DNA of 36,419 nucleotides from a virus, in IMG/VR virus record IMGVR_UViG_3300003823_000001, positions 416-36,834 of that record; one strand, given 5' to 3'. The notes beneath the pieces are model-generated. The model had not been told where the DNA came from and searched no databases. It was given only the letters and a program-made list of their open reading frames with translations. A program made the translations under genes and the position numbers. Shown one piece after another: positions 13,469 to 20,655 of the stretch. Positions within the stretch are counted from its first letter, which is position 1. Every line of letters begins with the position of its first letter.

Positions 13469-13669
13469 ATGAATCAAGAACACTTGCTTAATGTGTTAAG
13501 CCACCTGGCACAAGAGGTGCGCAAAGAAGTACCTACCACTTACATCACCATGCCCTTGCTATTTGCTTTGCAAGATGCCGAGCACATGGTTGGTGTTATG
13601 AATGATCCCCAGCCGTATGACGAGAGCTTGGACGATTTAACAACCATACCTTTTGGGAGACAAGCATGA
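13469..13669 (+). CDS. 66-residue hypothetical early protein
   Basis: The start at 13469 (MNQEHLLNVL) is chosen because GAGAGG lies seven bases upstream; an in-frame ATG at 13454 lacks this. The protein is acidic with a helical N-terminal half. Its stop overlaps the exonuclease start as ATGA. It is the first gene after the DnaA boxes and promoter, so it is likely early. It may help the exonuclease or inhibit a host function, but no family is recognised. Confidence 0.65.
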   Translation: MNQEHLLNVLSHLAQEVRKEVPTTYITMPLLFALQDAEHMVGVMNDPQPYDESLDDLTTIPFGRQA

Positions 13670-14565
13670 ACGATCGTGAAGATTTTGCGCCCGCAGTACG
13701 CAATTCAGCTATCTGGTCAGGTGACAGTCGTAAGGTTGCTAATGGCAAGGCCGTGGATGTCATCCTTGAAAAGCAAGGTAAGAAAGAGTTACCAGACTTA
13801 TCAGGGGTTGAGGCCGTGCAGATGGGTCATACCATGCAGCCTTTGATTGGTCGCTTGGCTCAAGATCGTCTCAAAATTGAGTTAAAGGAAGCTGATTATG
13901 TTATTGCCCACCCAGATCACTCTTGGTTTAAGTCTCATTTCGACTTCATTTCTGCTGATGGTTCTACTCTTGTTGAGGTTAAGAACTACAACGCCGCAGT
14001 TCGTAATAAGTTTGATCCCGACAGTAATCGGATTCCTGATGCTGATTTTGCCCAGCTTATCCACGAAGCAGCTTGCCACAATGTTCACCATATCTATCTT
14101 GCTGTTTTGTTCGGTGGTCAAGAGTTTCAGACCTTTGAATTTCAGATTGGGGATATTGAAAAAGATGAACTTATCAAAAAGATGGCGGAAGTATGGGGGT
14201 ATTGCCAATCTGGTAATTTGCCGTCAGCGGAAACAATCGAGCAAACCAAAATCATGTTCCCGCAAAGTTCTACAAGTGTCGTTACGGCAACGCGTCAGGT
14301 TGAGATGGCTATTGCTCAATTGCGTGATATTAAGACTCAAATTAAGCATCTTGAAGCTACTGAGGAGCAAATCGAAGTAGCCATTAGAAACTTAATGGGT
14401 GAATCGCAAGAGGTTCGGACAGTAGATGGCCAGACTTTGGTCACTTGGAAGTCTAGCAAGAGTTCTAGCCGATTTAGCGCGGATTTATTTAAACAAGCGA
14501 TGCCTGATATTTACGAGACTTTTATCGTAGAAACCCCAGGCTCACGCCGTTTTTTGGTTAAGTAA
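13666..14565 (+). CDS. YqaJ/lambda-exo-type recombination exonuclease
   Basis: A 299-residue protein with the PD-(D/E)xK nuclease core: HFDFI with D93, then STLVEVKN with E104 and K106, and a helix with Q130 (DADFAQLIHEAACHN). Lambda-exo-like enzymes degrade one strand from a double-strand end so that the paired annealing protein, here RecT two genes downstream, can join single strands. The upstream helix has QMGHTMQPLI, where the family usually has Gly...Glu; here the position reads Gln58, which is odd. Residues about 200-245 are probably coiled coil and the last 50 are beta-rich. It overlaps the upstream gene by ATGA. Confidence 0.85.
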   Translation: MNDREDFAPAVRNSAIWSGDSRKVANGKAVDVILEKQGKKELPDLSGVEAVQMGHTMQPLIGRLAQDRLKIELKEADYVIAHPDHSWFKSHFDFISADGSTLVEVKNYNAAVRNKFDPDSNRIPDADFAQLIHEAACHNVHHIYLAVLFGGQEFQTFEFQIGDIEKDELIKKMAEVWGYCQSGNLPSAETIEQTKIMFPQSSTSVVTATRQVEMAIAQLRDIKTQIKHLEATEEQIEVAIRNLMGESQEVRTVDGQTLVTWKSSKSSSRFSADLFKQAMPDIYETFIVETPGSRRFLVK

Positions 14566-14574
14566 GGGGGATAT

Positions 14575-15372
14575 ATGTTAAACATGAAAGTAGAAAGAAT
14601 TACGCCAACCATGGCGGCTGAATACCTTAAAAATAACACCGATAACCGCAAATTGCGTCCATGGTGGGCTACATCATTGGCTGGTGCAATCGGTCGTGGT
14701 GAGTGGATTTTGACCCACCAAGGCGTAGCATTTGACAGTACAGGCAAGCTGATAGATGGTCAGCATAAGCTACACGCCATTATTCAAGCGGGTAGTGCTG
14801 TGGAAGTAGCAGTTTATCGTGGTATTTCCCCCGAAGCATTTAAGGTTCTAGATGTCGGTTTAAAGCGTACTTATTCTGATATTACAGGCTTATCACAAAA
14901 GACTGCCGAAGTTTGTCGTGCGATTGCAGCCACTATTTTGATGGGTAATAACACGCCTACTGCAGACCAATTGCTTGATGTAGCTAATTGCGGAGTAGCT
15001 GATTTGCATGAATCTTTGATAGAGCATTGCGCTTCAAATGCAGCAATTGTTTCATCTGCGCCTGTCAGGATGGCGGCAACAGTCATGATGCTTAATGGTC
15101 ATAGCCAAAAGTACATCAAAGACTTGTATGGCAATTTGATTCATCAGAACTACAACGAGTTGCCAATTATTGGTCAATCCTTTTTAAAACAAGCTAACAA
15201 GAAAACAATTACTCCTAACAACAAGTCCGACATTATTGCTAGAGCCGTAAAAGTTTTTAATCCGAAATGCGCAGATATTGGCAAATTGACTGTATCAGCA
15301 CAGGAAATGGAGTTGTCCTTGTCTTTTTTAAGAAAAGTAGTTCGTAAAGCGATGGGAGTCCCAAATGAATAG
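14575..15372 (+). CDS. ParB/DndB-like DGQHKL-motif protein
   Basis: A 265-residue protein whose N-terminal third contains LIDGQHKLHAII (residues 63-74), the signature of a ParB-like/DGQHR fold found in phage and DNA-modification proteins. The middle and C-terminal helical regions have no known catalytic motif. GGGGG lies before the ATG. Position between exonuclease and RecT suggests DNA metabolism. ParB-like domains can hydrolyse CTP or bind DNA, but which applies is not visible. It could also relate to DNA modification, as DndB has a related DGQHR motif; family assignment needs a profile search. Confidence 0.65.
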   Translation: MLNMKVERITPTMAAEYLKNNTDNRKLRPWWATSLAGAIGRGEWILTHQGVAFDSTGKLIDGQHKLHAIIQAGSAVEVAVYRGISPEAFKVLDVGLKRTYSDITGLSQKTAEVCRAIAATILMGNNTPTADQLLDVANCGVADLHESLIEHCASNAAIVSSAPVRMAATVMMLNGHSQKYIKDLYGNLIHQNYNELPIIGQSFLKQANKKTITPNNKSDIIARAVKVFNPKCADIGKLTVSAQEMELSLSFLRKVVRKAMGVPNE

Positions 15373-15454
15373 CATTGATATAGCAGTTTGGATTATGGCT
15401 GCAAGTTCAGTCATTGACACTATTTACACCTTATCGGAGATTATTCATGTCTAA
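15365..15454 (+). CDS. possible 29-residue hydrophobic peptide
   Basis: The peptide MNSIDIAVWIMAASSVIDT... overlaps the end of the upstream gene by eight bases and the start of RecT by eight bases. It has GGGAG six bases before its ATG. The junction sequence at the RecT start (ATGTCTAAC) is repeated at the RecT/SSB-like junction, so both junctions are built alike. It may be a coupling device rather than a functional peptide. Confidence 0.35.
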   Translation: MNSIDIAVWIMAASSVIDTIYTLSEIIHV

Positions 15455-16268
15455 CATTGTCAGTTTTAACGAAATGGATCAGATGGCGGGTGCTATTGCT
15501 GCCTCTGGTTTGTTTGGTATGAAGGATAAAAACAGCGTTCTTGCGCTGATGGCGGTTGCACAAGCAGAGGGTTTACATCCCGCTACAGCTGCAAGAGACT
15601 TCCATATTATTCAAGGTCGCCCAGCACTCAAAGCAGATGCAATGCTGGCGCGTTTTCAAAATGCTGGTGGAAAAGTAGATTGGAGTGTGTACACAGATGA
15701 AAAAGTTACAGGCGTATTTACCCATCCCAACGGTGGCAGCCTTGCAGTCACTTGGACTCTTGAGCAAGCACAAAGAATCGGCTTGGTCAAACCAGGGTCA
15801 GGCTGGCAAAAATTCCCTCGCGCAATGCTCCGTAGCCGCTGCATTTCGGAAGGCATTAGATCGGTATTCCCAGGATCGGTTACAGGATTCTATAGCCCAG
15901 AAGAAGTCCAAGACTTTGACGACAAACCAGTAGTTAAAGCTGCTAAAGACATGGGTTCTATCATTCCTACAGTAGTGGATTTGTCGGCCATTCCTGACAG
16001 CATCATTGATGACGCTATTCCGCTTTATGTGCCAGGAACAACCGAGCCGTATGCAAGATACCTATGCACAGACGACTGGATTGATGGTTTTGCAGAAATG
16101 CACGCCAAGATTCATGAGTCAAACAAATATTCACCAGAAGAAAAGGCAGAAAAAATTGCTATGTTTAGAGAGGTAAACAATGAATTTACCAAAGGGTTCG
16201 ACGGCAACGCTACTGCAAAGTTTTTATCCAAGTTGGCACTCCACAGAAAGGAAATCAAAAATGTCTAA
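15447..16268 (+). CDS. recT: RecT-family single-strand annealing protein
   Basis: A 273-residue protein started at MSNIVSFNEM, with CGGAG before the ATG; the earlier ATG at 15414 lies in the coupling frame region. Family text is clear: KNSVLALMAVAQAEGLHPATAARDFHII, then GRPALKADAMLARF, with GGKVDWSVYTDEKVTGVFTHP and FPRAMLRSRCISEGIRSVFP later. RecT proteins coat the single strands exposed by the exonuclease and promote annealing and strand exchange, useful for repair, concatemer formation and gene swapping. Residues after about 160 form a less conserved acidic end. Its stop overlaps the next gene's start by eight bases. Confidence 0.93.
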   Translation: MSNIVSFNEMDQMAGAIAASGLFGMKDKNSVLALMAVAQAEGLHPATAARDFHIIQGRPALKADAMLARFQNAGGKVDWSVYTDEKVTGVFTHPNGGSLAVTWTLEQAQRIGLVKPGSGWQKFPRAMLRSRCISEGIRSVFPGSVTGFYSPEEVQDFDDKPVVKAAKDMGSIIPTVVDLSAIPDSIIDDAIPLYVPGTTEPYARYLCTDDWIDGFAEMHAKIHESNKYSPEEKAEKIAMFREVNNEFTKGFDGNATAKFLSKLALHRKEIKNV

Positions 16269-16524
16269 CGGACACATCGCTCAAATGGGCAAAGGCGTAC
16301 TCTTCATGAATGAGAAGAGGACAAATGAAAAATCACCTGATTGGAAAGGCACTATATTGCTTTCAGAGGATTACAAAGCTGGTCAAGTAGTCAAGTTGGC
16401 TGGGTGGACTAAAAACACCCCCAAGGGTCAGTTAATCAGCTTATCGGAAGATAACTGGAAACCACCAGCAGCAGCCGCGGGAACTTACCCCCGCGAAGTT
16501 AACGATAACGATGTACCCTTTTAA
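16261..16524 (+). CDS. SSB-like single-strand DNA-binding protein
   Basis: An 87-residue protein started at 16261 (MSNGHIAQMG) with AAAGGAAAT upstream. A small OB-fold-like beta core (about 5-68: GVLFMNEKRT...DWKGTILL...KLAGWTKNT...LISLSEDNW) is followed by a Pro/Ala linker and the acidic end NDNDVPF. The DDxPF-like tip is the protein-interaction tail typical of SSB proteins. The position between RecT and RusA fits a role in covering single strands during recombination and replication. Confidence 0.75.
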   Translation: MSNGHIAQMGKGVLFMNEKRTNEKSPDWKGTILLSEDYKAGQVVKLAGWTKNTPKGQLISLSEDNWKPPAAAAGTYPREVNDNDVPF

Positions 16525-16893
16525 ATGATTCATTTGAACCTACCTTACCCGCCCTCAATCAATAACTACTGGATTGCAAGTGGGCATCGTAGGTTCATTA
16601 GCCAACGCGGGAGAGATTTTAAAAATGATGTGGCAGCTTATTGCAAGGAATACCGAGTACCCAATTATGGAAACAGCCCAGTATGGGTTGACATCATTCT
16701 TAGACCACGGTCAAAAAAACTTATGGACATTGACAACTGTGTCAAGCCAATATTGGACTCACTTATCGGCATCGTATATACAGACGATGTTAGCGTTCAA
16801 CGAATCACTATTGAACGTGGTTTACCCATCAAAGGTGGCGGTTGTGTCGTCATGATTGGACAGTTCGAAGAAGTTGTACCTCCGCAAGTCTAA
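16525..16893 (+). CDS. rusA: RusA-family Holliday junction resolvase
   Basis: A 122-residue endonuclease that cuts four-way junctions produced by recombination. It shows the family's PYPPSINNYW start (residues 7-16), then DIDNCVKPILDSL (68-80) with D68, D70 and K74, and YTDDVSVQRITIE (85-97) with D87/D88. These are the acidic residues expected to bind metal in the RusA dimer. Length matches the family (about 120). It begins immediately after the upstream stop (TAAATG). Resolving branched DNA may be required before packaging. Confidence 0.93.
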   Translation: MIHLNLPYPPSINNYWIASGHRRFISQRGRDFKNDVAAYCKEYRVPNYGNSPVWVDIILRPRSKKLMDIDNCVKPILDSLIGIVYTDDVSVQRITIERGLPIKGGGCVVMIGQFEEVVPPQV

Positions 16894-16910
16894 ATGTGGT
16901 TTAGGAAGAT

Positions 16911-16940
16911 GCGCCAGCCATCTATTTAGGCAGCTGGCAC
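16911..16940 (+). promoter_or_regulatory. hairpin between RusA and the winged-helix gene
   Basis: GCCAGC (16913-16918) and GCTGGC (16933-16938) form a six-pair stem, with one further outer pair past a mismatch, and a 14-base loop. There is no T-run. It may separate expression of the recombination block from the cassette behind it. The rest of this 68-base gap has the ribosome binding site for the next gene. Confidence 0.35.
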
Positions 16941-16961
16941 TTACCTAATGAGAGAGGACAT

Positions 16962-17234
16962 ATGACAGTCGCACAAACATCAATAAAAGCTTACAAAGAA
17001 CATAGGGCCAGCGGTCTGGTTGGCAAACAGGCGCAAGCCATTCTTGATTTTATGACTCCTGGCGTGTCTTACTCCAGGCGCGAACTTGCACGAAAAATGG
17101 GTTTAGACCTAAGTTCGGTTTGCGGGCGCGTTAATGAGTTATTAGAAATAGGGATGTTGACCGAGGGCTCAAAACGTAGATGCACGATTACGCACAAGAC
17201 CATTGTTCCTGTTATTAAGGATTCATTATTTTGA
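16962..17234 (+). CDS. winged helix-turn-helix protein
   Basis: A 90-residue protein with a helix-turn-helix in the middle (about 36-64: YSRRELARKMGLDLSSVCGRVNELLEIG), followed by a wing (MLTEGSKRRCTI). It is of the MarR/ArsR-like winged type common in phages. GAGAGG provides the ribosome binding site. Its stop overlaps the TTG start of the next gene as TTGA, so it is translated with the TPP-enzyme genes and could regulate them. A structural DNA-binding role in recombination is also possible. Confidence 0.75.
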   Translation: MTVAQTSIKAYKEHRASGLVGKQAQAILDFMTPGVSYSRRELARKMGLDLSSVCGRVNELLEIGMLTEGSKRRCTITHKTIVPVIKDSLF

Positions 17235-17851
17235 AAAACGCTACTAAAAAAGAGCTTATTCAGTTTGAACAAGATGTGGCTTCCCATTGGGAAGAAGGTG
17301 ATTTGCCTTATTTGATTCACCTATCAGGTGGAAATGAAGATTTCTTGATTGATTTATTTAACGAGGACATCAAAAATGACGACTGGATATTTAGCACTCA
17401 CCGTAATCATCATCATGCTCTTTTATCTGGAGTTCCCAGACATGAGCTTCTTGCAAAAATTCTTGCTGGCAAGTCTATGTTCGTGTTTGATGCTGCTCGT
17501 AACTTTTATACTTCTAGTGTGTTGGGAGGCACTTGCGCTATAGCAGCGGGTGTTGCTTACGCGCTAAAAGAAGAAGGCAGCCCTAATTGGGTTTGGTGTT
17601 TTTTGGGCGATGGCGCGGAAGAACAAGGGCATTTTTACGAAGCGGTGATGTTTGTGCAAGGACACGATTTGCCTTGTATGTTTGTTATTGAAGATAACAA
17701 CCGCAGCGTTGACTCCACTATAGAAGAAAGGATGCCAACAAATTTTCGTATGGAATGGCCATCTTGTGTCATGAGAAACCGCTACACCGCTACTTATCCT
17801 CATGCTGGCAACGGCACTAAGAAACACATTATTTTCAAGGATATTAAATGA
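17231..17851 (+). CDS. TPP-dependent dehydrogenase E1 alpha-like subunit
   Basis: A 206-residue protein matching the core of E1 alpha subunits of 2-oxo-acid dehydrogenases. It has an STHRNHHHALLSGVP loop, GKSMFVFDAARNFYTSSVLGG, and the TPP/magnesium motif GDGAEEQGHFYEA ending in IEDNN, the classic GDG...NN. It is much shorter than the usual ~330-360 residues, stopping shortly after the TPP motif, so the later helical region is missing. It would bind cofactor only with the beta-type protein encoded next. The start is TTG in a TTGA overlap. Short split TPP enzymes occur in sugar or secondary-metabolite gene sets. Substrate unknown. Confidence 0.85.
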   Translation: MKNATKKELIQFEQDVASHWEEGDLPYLIHLSGGNEDFLIDLFNEDIKNDDWIFSTHRNHHHALLSGVPRHELLAKILAGKSMFVFDAARNFYTSSVLGGTCAIAAGVAYALKEEGSPNWVWCFLGDGAEEQGHFYEAVMFVQGHDLPCMFVIEDNNRSVDSTIEERMPTNFRMEWPSCVMRNRYTATYPHAGNGTKKHIIFKDIK

Positions 17852-18372
17852 GCTACAAAGAAGCGTTAATTCGGCAAAACACGCTTTTAGGGCAAAACAC
17901 TAAATCGCGGTTTATTGGCTATGGTTTGAAAAAAGGTCGCGCTATGGGAACTTTAAAAGATGTATCCGATGAGCAAATCATCGAAATGCCTGTAGCAGAG
18001 AATTTAATGATAGGTTGCGCTATTGGCTTGTCTTTAAAAGGTTTGCTTCCCATTGTGTTTATAGAGCGAATGGATTTTGTTTTAAACGGATTGGACGCGA
18101 TGGTGAACCATTTGGACAAAGCCAAAGAAATCTCAGATGGTGAGTTCGCGCCCGCGGCCATTATTCGCTGTGTAGTAGGAAATACGACTAAACCGCTTTA
18201 TACGGGAGTTACCCATACGCAAGATTTTTCAGAAGCGTTGATGAATATGGTCAGTTTTCCTGTTTTACAGATGAAAAGTGATGAAGAAGTGAATGCTTTT
18301 TACCAAATTGCCTTCTTAAACTGGGTAAAAGGGCGGTCTACTTTGTTAATTGAATACAAGGATTTAGTATGA
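17848..18372 (+). CDS. TPP-dependent enzyme beta-like subunit (pyrimidine domain only)
   Basis: A 174-residue protein equal to the pyrimidine-binding domain of E1 beta or transketolase. It includes RFIGYGLKKG, the region IIEMPVAENLMIGCAIGLSLKG with the glutamate that activates TPP, and ERMDFVLNGLDAMVNHLDK. Normal E1 beta proteins (~320 residues) have an extra C-terminal domain that is absent. With the alpha-like partner it should form a minimal TPP enzyme that forms or breaks carbon-carbon bonds next to a carbonyl. The two genes overlap as ATGA and are coupled to the radical SAM gene likewise. No lipoyl E2 or E3 partner is seen, so it is probably not a true dehydrogenase. Confidence 0.82.
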   Translation: MSYKEALIRQNTLLGQNTKSRFIGYGLKKGRAMGTLKDVSDEQIIEMPVAENLMIGCAIGLSLKGLLPIVFIERMDFVLNGLDAMVNHLDKAKEISDGEFAPAAIIRCVVGNTTKPLYTGVTHTQDFSEALMNMVSFPVLQMKSDEEVNAFYQIAFLNWVKGRSTLLIEYKDLV

Positions 18373-19463
18373 AAAGTAACAAATATAGCGATTTTAAGAT
18401 ATTTCATTACCCAGAAAAGCTAAATTCTTTTGTGGCGGGGGAGGTTAAAGCACCGCTATATGTTCGCGTCAAGCCAATCAACCTTTGTAATCACGGTTGT
18501 TTCTTTTGTGTGTATAGCACGGGATTTCGAGTAAAAGACGGCGGTGATGAAGAGCACATTCAAAGCGGTATGCATCAGGACATGAAAGAAGATGACATCA
18601 TTCCTACGCCAAAGATGTTTCAAATCTTAGAAGATTTTTGGAAGATGGGTGTTAAAGCAGTAACTTACTCTGGTGGTGGTGAGCCATTGATGCACCCAGA
18701 CATTGTGGAGATCATGCAGGCCACGCTTGATTACGGAATAGGTCTATCCATTATCACCAATGGTCAAAATTTAGCCAAGGAACGTGCCTCTGTGTTGCGA
18801 TCAGCTAAATGGGTAAGGGTCAGCATGGATTACACCAACGGCGAGGAAATGAAGCGTTTTAGGAATGTTTCTGAAAAGAGCTTTGATAGCGTAATTCGAA
18901 ATATGGAGCAGTTTGCCAAGATCAAGAATGCAGATTGTGATTTAGCGGTTAATTATATTGTGCATCGCAACAATTACAAAAATCTTGGGGGACTAACCCA
19001 GTTATTAAAAGATAGCGGTGTTGAAAATGTGCGGTTCAGTCCAATGTATGTACCAGATTTCTACGAATACCATAAACCGATAGCAGAGGAAGTCAATGAA
19101 CAACTCAAAAACATTCAATCAATATGTGATGATCGCTTTACTGTTAACAGCACTTATAACATCACTCCTGGGAGTAGCCATTCTCATACTAGAAGCTATA
19201 ACAAGTGCTTCATTATGCAAACCGTACCTGTAGTGGGCGCGGATTTAAAGGTATACGCTTGCCATAACAAGGCTTATGACAATACGGGCTGCATAGGATC
19301 AATCAAGGATCAATCCTTTAAAGAGCTATGGTTCTCCGATGCTACCAAGGAATACATGGGTAGCTTTAACGCTAAAACAACTTGTATGCACGAATGCTCT
19401 AACGACCGCAAAAACATACTGATTAACGAAGTAGTAAATGCTAGTACCGACAACTTTATTTAA
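18369..19463 (+). CDS. radical SAM enzyme with SPASM-like C-terminal cysteines
   Basis: A 364-residue protein. CNHGCFFC (C40, C44, C47) is the radical SAM Cx3Cx2C motif for a 4Fe-4S cluster; GGGEPLMHPDI shortly after is the SAM-binding GGE-type motif. The C-terminal part has cysteines at 280, 298, 308, 339 and 343 (KCFIM, VYACHNK, TGCIGSI, TTCMHEC), the spacing expected of a SPASM or twitch auxiliary cluster domain. Such enzymes modify peptides, sugars or other small molecules by radical chemistry. It overlaps the TPP beta gene as ATGA. With a glycosyltransferase next, synthesis and attachment of a modified sugar or side chain is plausible. Target unknown. Confidence 0.9.
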   Translation: MKSNKYSDFKIFHYPEKLNSFVAGEVKAPLYVRVKPINLCNHGCFFCVYSTGFRVKDGGDEEHIQSGMHQDMKEDDIIPTPKMFQILEDFWKMGVKAVTYSGGGEPLMHPDIVEIMQATLDYGIGLSIITNGQNLAKERASVLRSAKWVRVSMDYTNGEEMKRFRNVSEKSFDSVIRNMEQFAKIKNADCDLAVNYIVHRNNYKNLGGLTQLLKDSGVENVRFSPMYVPDFYEYHKPIAEEVNEQLKNIQSICDDRFTVNSTYNITPGSSHSHTRSYNKCFIMQTVPVVGADLKVYACHNKAYDNTGCIGSIKDQSFKELWFSDATKEYMGSFNAKTTCMHECSNDRKNILINEVVNASTDNFI

Positions 19464-19471
19464 GGAAAATC

Positions 19472-20251
19472 ATGGCAACTAAAAAGAAAGCAGCACCTAA
19501 AGCACCCGTACAACCAATTATTTTTATTGCTACCCCTATGTATGGCGGTATGTGTGCTGGCTTTTACACTCAGGCCATATTGCAGTCTATTAGCGTATTG
19601 AGCCAGGCTGGAATTCAAACTCAGTTTAGTTTTATGTTTAACGAAAGCCTTATTACTAGGGCTAGAAACGCTTTAGCGCATACTTTCTTAAAGTCTAACT
19701 CTACTCATCTGATGTTTATTGATGCCGACATCAAATTCAGACCAGAGGACATTGTGAGAATGATTCAAGCTGATAAAGACATTATTTGCGGTATCTATCC
19801 TAAAAAAGAGATTAACTGGAATAGCACCAAGCAAGCAATGGATGCGGGTGTGCCAAATGACCAGTTAAAAAGCCATACAGGTAGCTTTGTAGTCAATTTA
19901 GTGGACTATGCAGGTGAGGTCACTGTTCCCATAGATCAACCAGTAGAGATCTTTAATGGCGGTACTGGATTTATGCTGATTAAACGCAAGGTGTTTGAGA
20001 AGCTCAAGAAAAAAGTACCTTCTTACACCAATGATGTAGGAGATCTCTCAGGTCAATTAAATCAAGCAGAGCAAATTCACGAATATTTTGCCACTTCAAT
20101 TGAGCCTGGCACTAATCGCTTGCTTTCAGAGGATTATCACTTTTGCCGTATTTGGAGATTAGCGGGTGGAAAAGTGTATGCAGCGCCTTGGGCTAATTTA
20201 GGACATTTAGGAAGCTATTTGTTTGAAGGTCAGCTTACTCCAGCACCTTGA
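19472..20251 (+). CDS. glycosyltransferase-like protein (GT-A, DxD)
   Basis: A 259-residue protein starting with a Lys/Ala/Pro-rich tail, then IIFIATPMYGG (16-26), a nucleotide-sugar-binding-type start. Residues 79-86 read HLMFIDAD, where D84-A85-D86 is the metal-binding DxD. Later parts have IFNGGTGFMLIKR and LSEDYHFCRIW, typical of this type of phage glycosyltransferase, where the ED pair may be the catalytic base region. It starts nine bases after the radical SAM stop with a ribosome binding site (AAGGAAA). It may transfer a product of the upstream genes. Its 3' end overlaps the convergent membrane protein gene by 17 bases. Confidence 0.85.
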   Translation: MATKKKAAPKAPVQPIIFIATPMYGGMCAGFYTQAILQSISVLSQAGIQTQFSFMFNESLITRARNALAHTFLKSNSTHLMFIDADIKFRPEDIVRMIQADKDIICGIYPKKEINWNSTKQAMDAGVPNDQLKSHTGSFVVNLVDYAGEVTVPIDQPVEIFNGGTGFMLIKRKVFEKLKKKVPSYTNDVGDLSGQLNQAEQIHEYFATSIEPGTNRLLSEDYHFCRIWRLAGGKVYAAPWANLGHLGSYLFEGQLTPAP

Positions 20252-20444
20252 TTTTTAACCAGATGCGTTCATGTAACCAATATAGGGCTATTTTGGTAAA
20301 TAGCTCTATAAAGGCTATGCTAAACGCTAGGTTTACTTGACCTGTGACTATCCAAGACAACACAAAGGTATCAAGACTGCCTGTAACGCGCCAAGTGACC
20401 GCCTTTAATAGAGACTTGTAGTGTGAATCTATCTGCAACCCCAC
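20235..20444 (-). CDS. DUF2061-like small membrane protein
   Basis: A 69-residue protein with two membrane segments (about 21-36 and 38-56) and the family pattern KAVTWRVTGSLDTFVLSWIV, then AFSIAFIELFTKIALYWLHE and RIWLK. This matches DUF2061, a short bacterial and phage membrane family of unknown function. It uses GTG as start codon and overlaps the end of the upstream gene by 16 bases. It is the last gene of the leftward structural operon, next to holin-like and secreted genes, so a lysis or envelope role is possible. No terminator is visible at this convergent end. Confidence 0.85.
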   Translation of the reverse strand: MGLQIDSHYKSLLKAVTWRVTGSLDTFVLSWIVTGQVNLAFSIAFIELFTKIALYWLHERIWLKIKVLE

Positions 20445-20653
20445 CTTCTTCTAGCAGCTTTACCACGCTCACCTTTCCATTTTCTTGACCTAGCACAAAA
20501 TGATTTATGCCGAGGCCCTGATTTCGTTGGTGCTTTTAATTTGCTTCCTGTTGCTCGGTTGTATTTTTTTCTGCCTTTTTTTGTTAATCCACCGCCTTGG
20601 GATACTGAAAGCTTTTCTCCACGACCTACTGAAAGGTTGGTACTTTTAGGCAT
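20429..20653 (-). CDS. small basic phage protein, DUF6321-like
   Basis: A 74-residue very basic protein with the pattern GGLTKKGRKKYNRATGSKLK followed by HKSFCARSRKWKG. This pattern is common in short phage proteins catalogued, as I recall, as DUF6321. It is rich in Lys/Arg/Gly with one Cys in SFCARS. Such proteins are widespread in phages; their role is unknown, possibly nucleic-acid binding in the virion. It overlaps the DUF2061-like gene. The family name is from memory. Confidence 0.75.
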   Translation of the reverse strand: MPKSTNLSVGRGEKLSVSQGGGLTKKGRKKYNRATGSKLKAPTKSGPRHKSFCARSRKWKGERGKAARRRWGCR

Positions 20654-20655
20654 GA

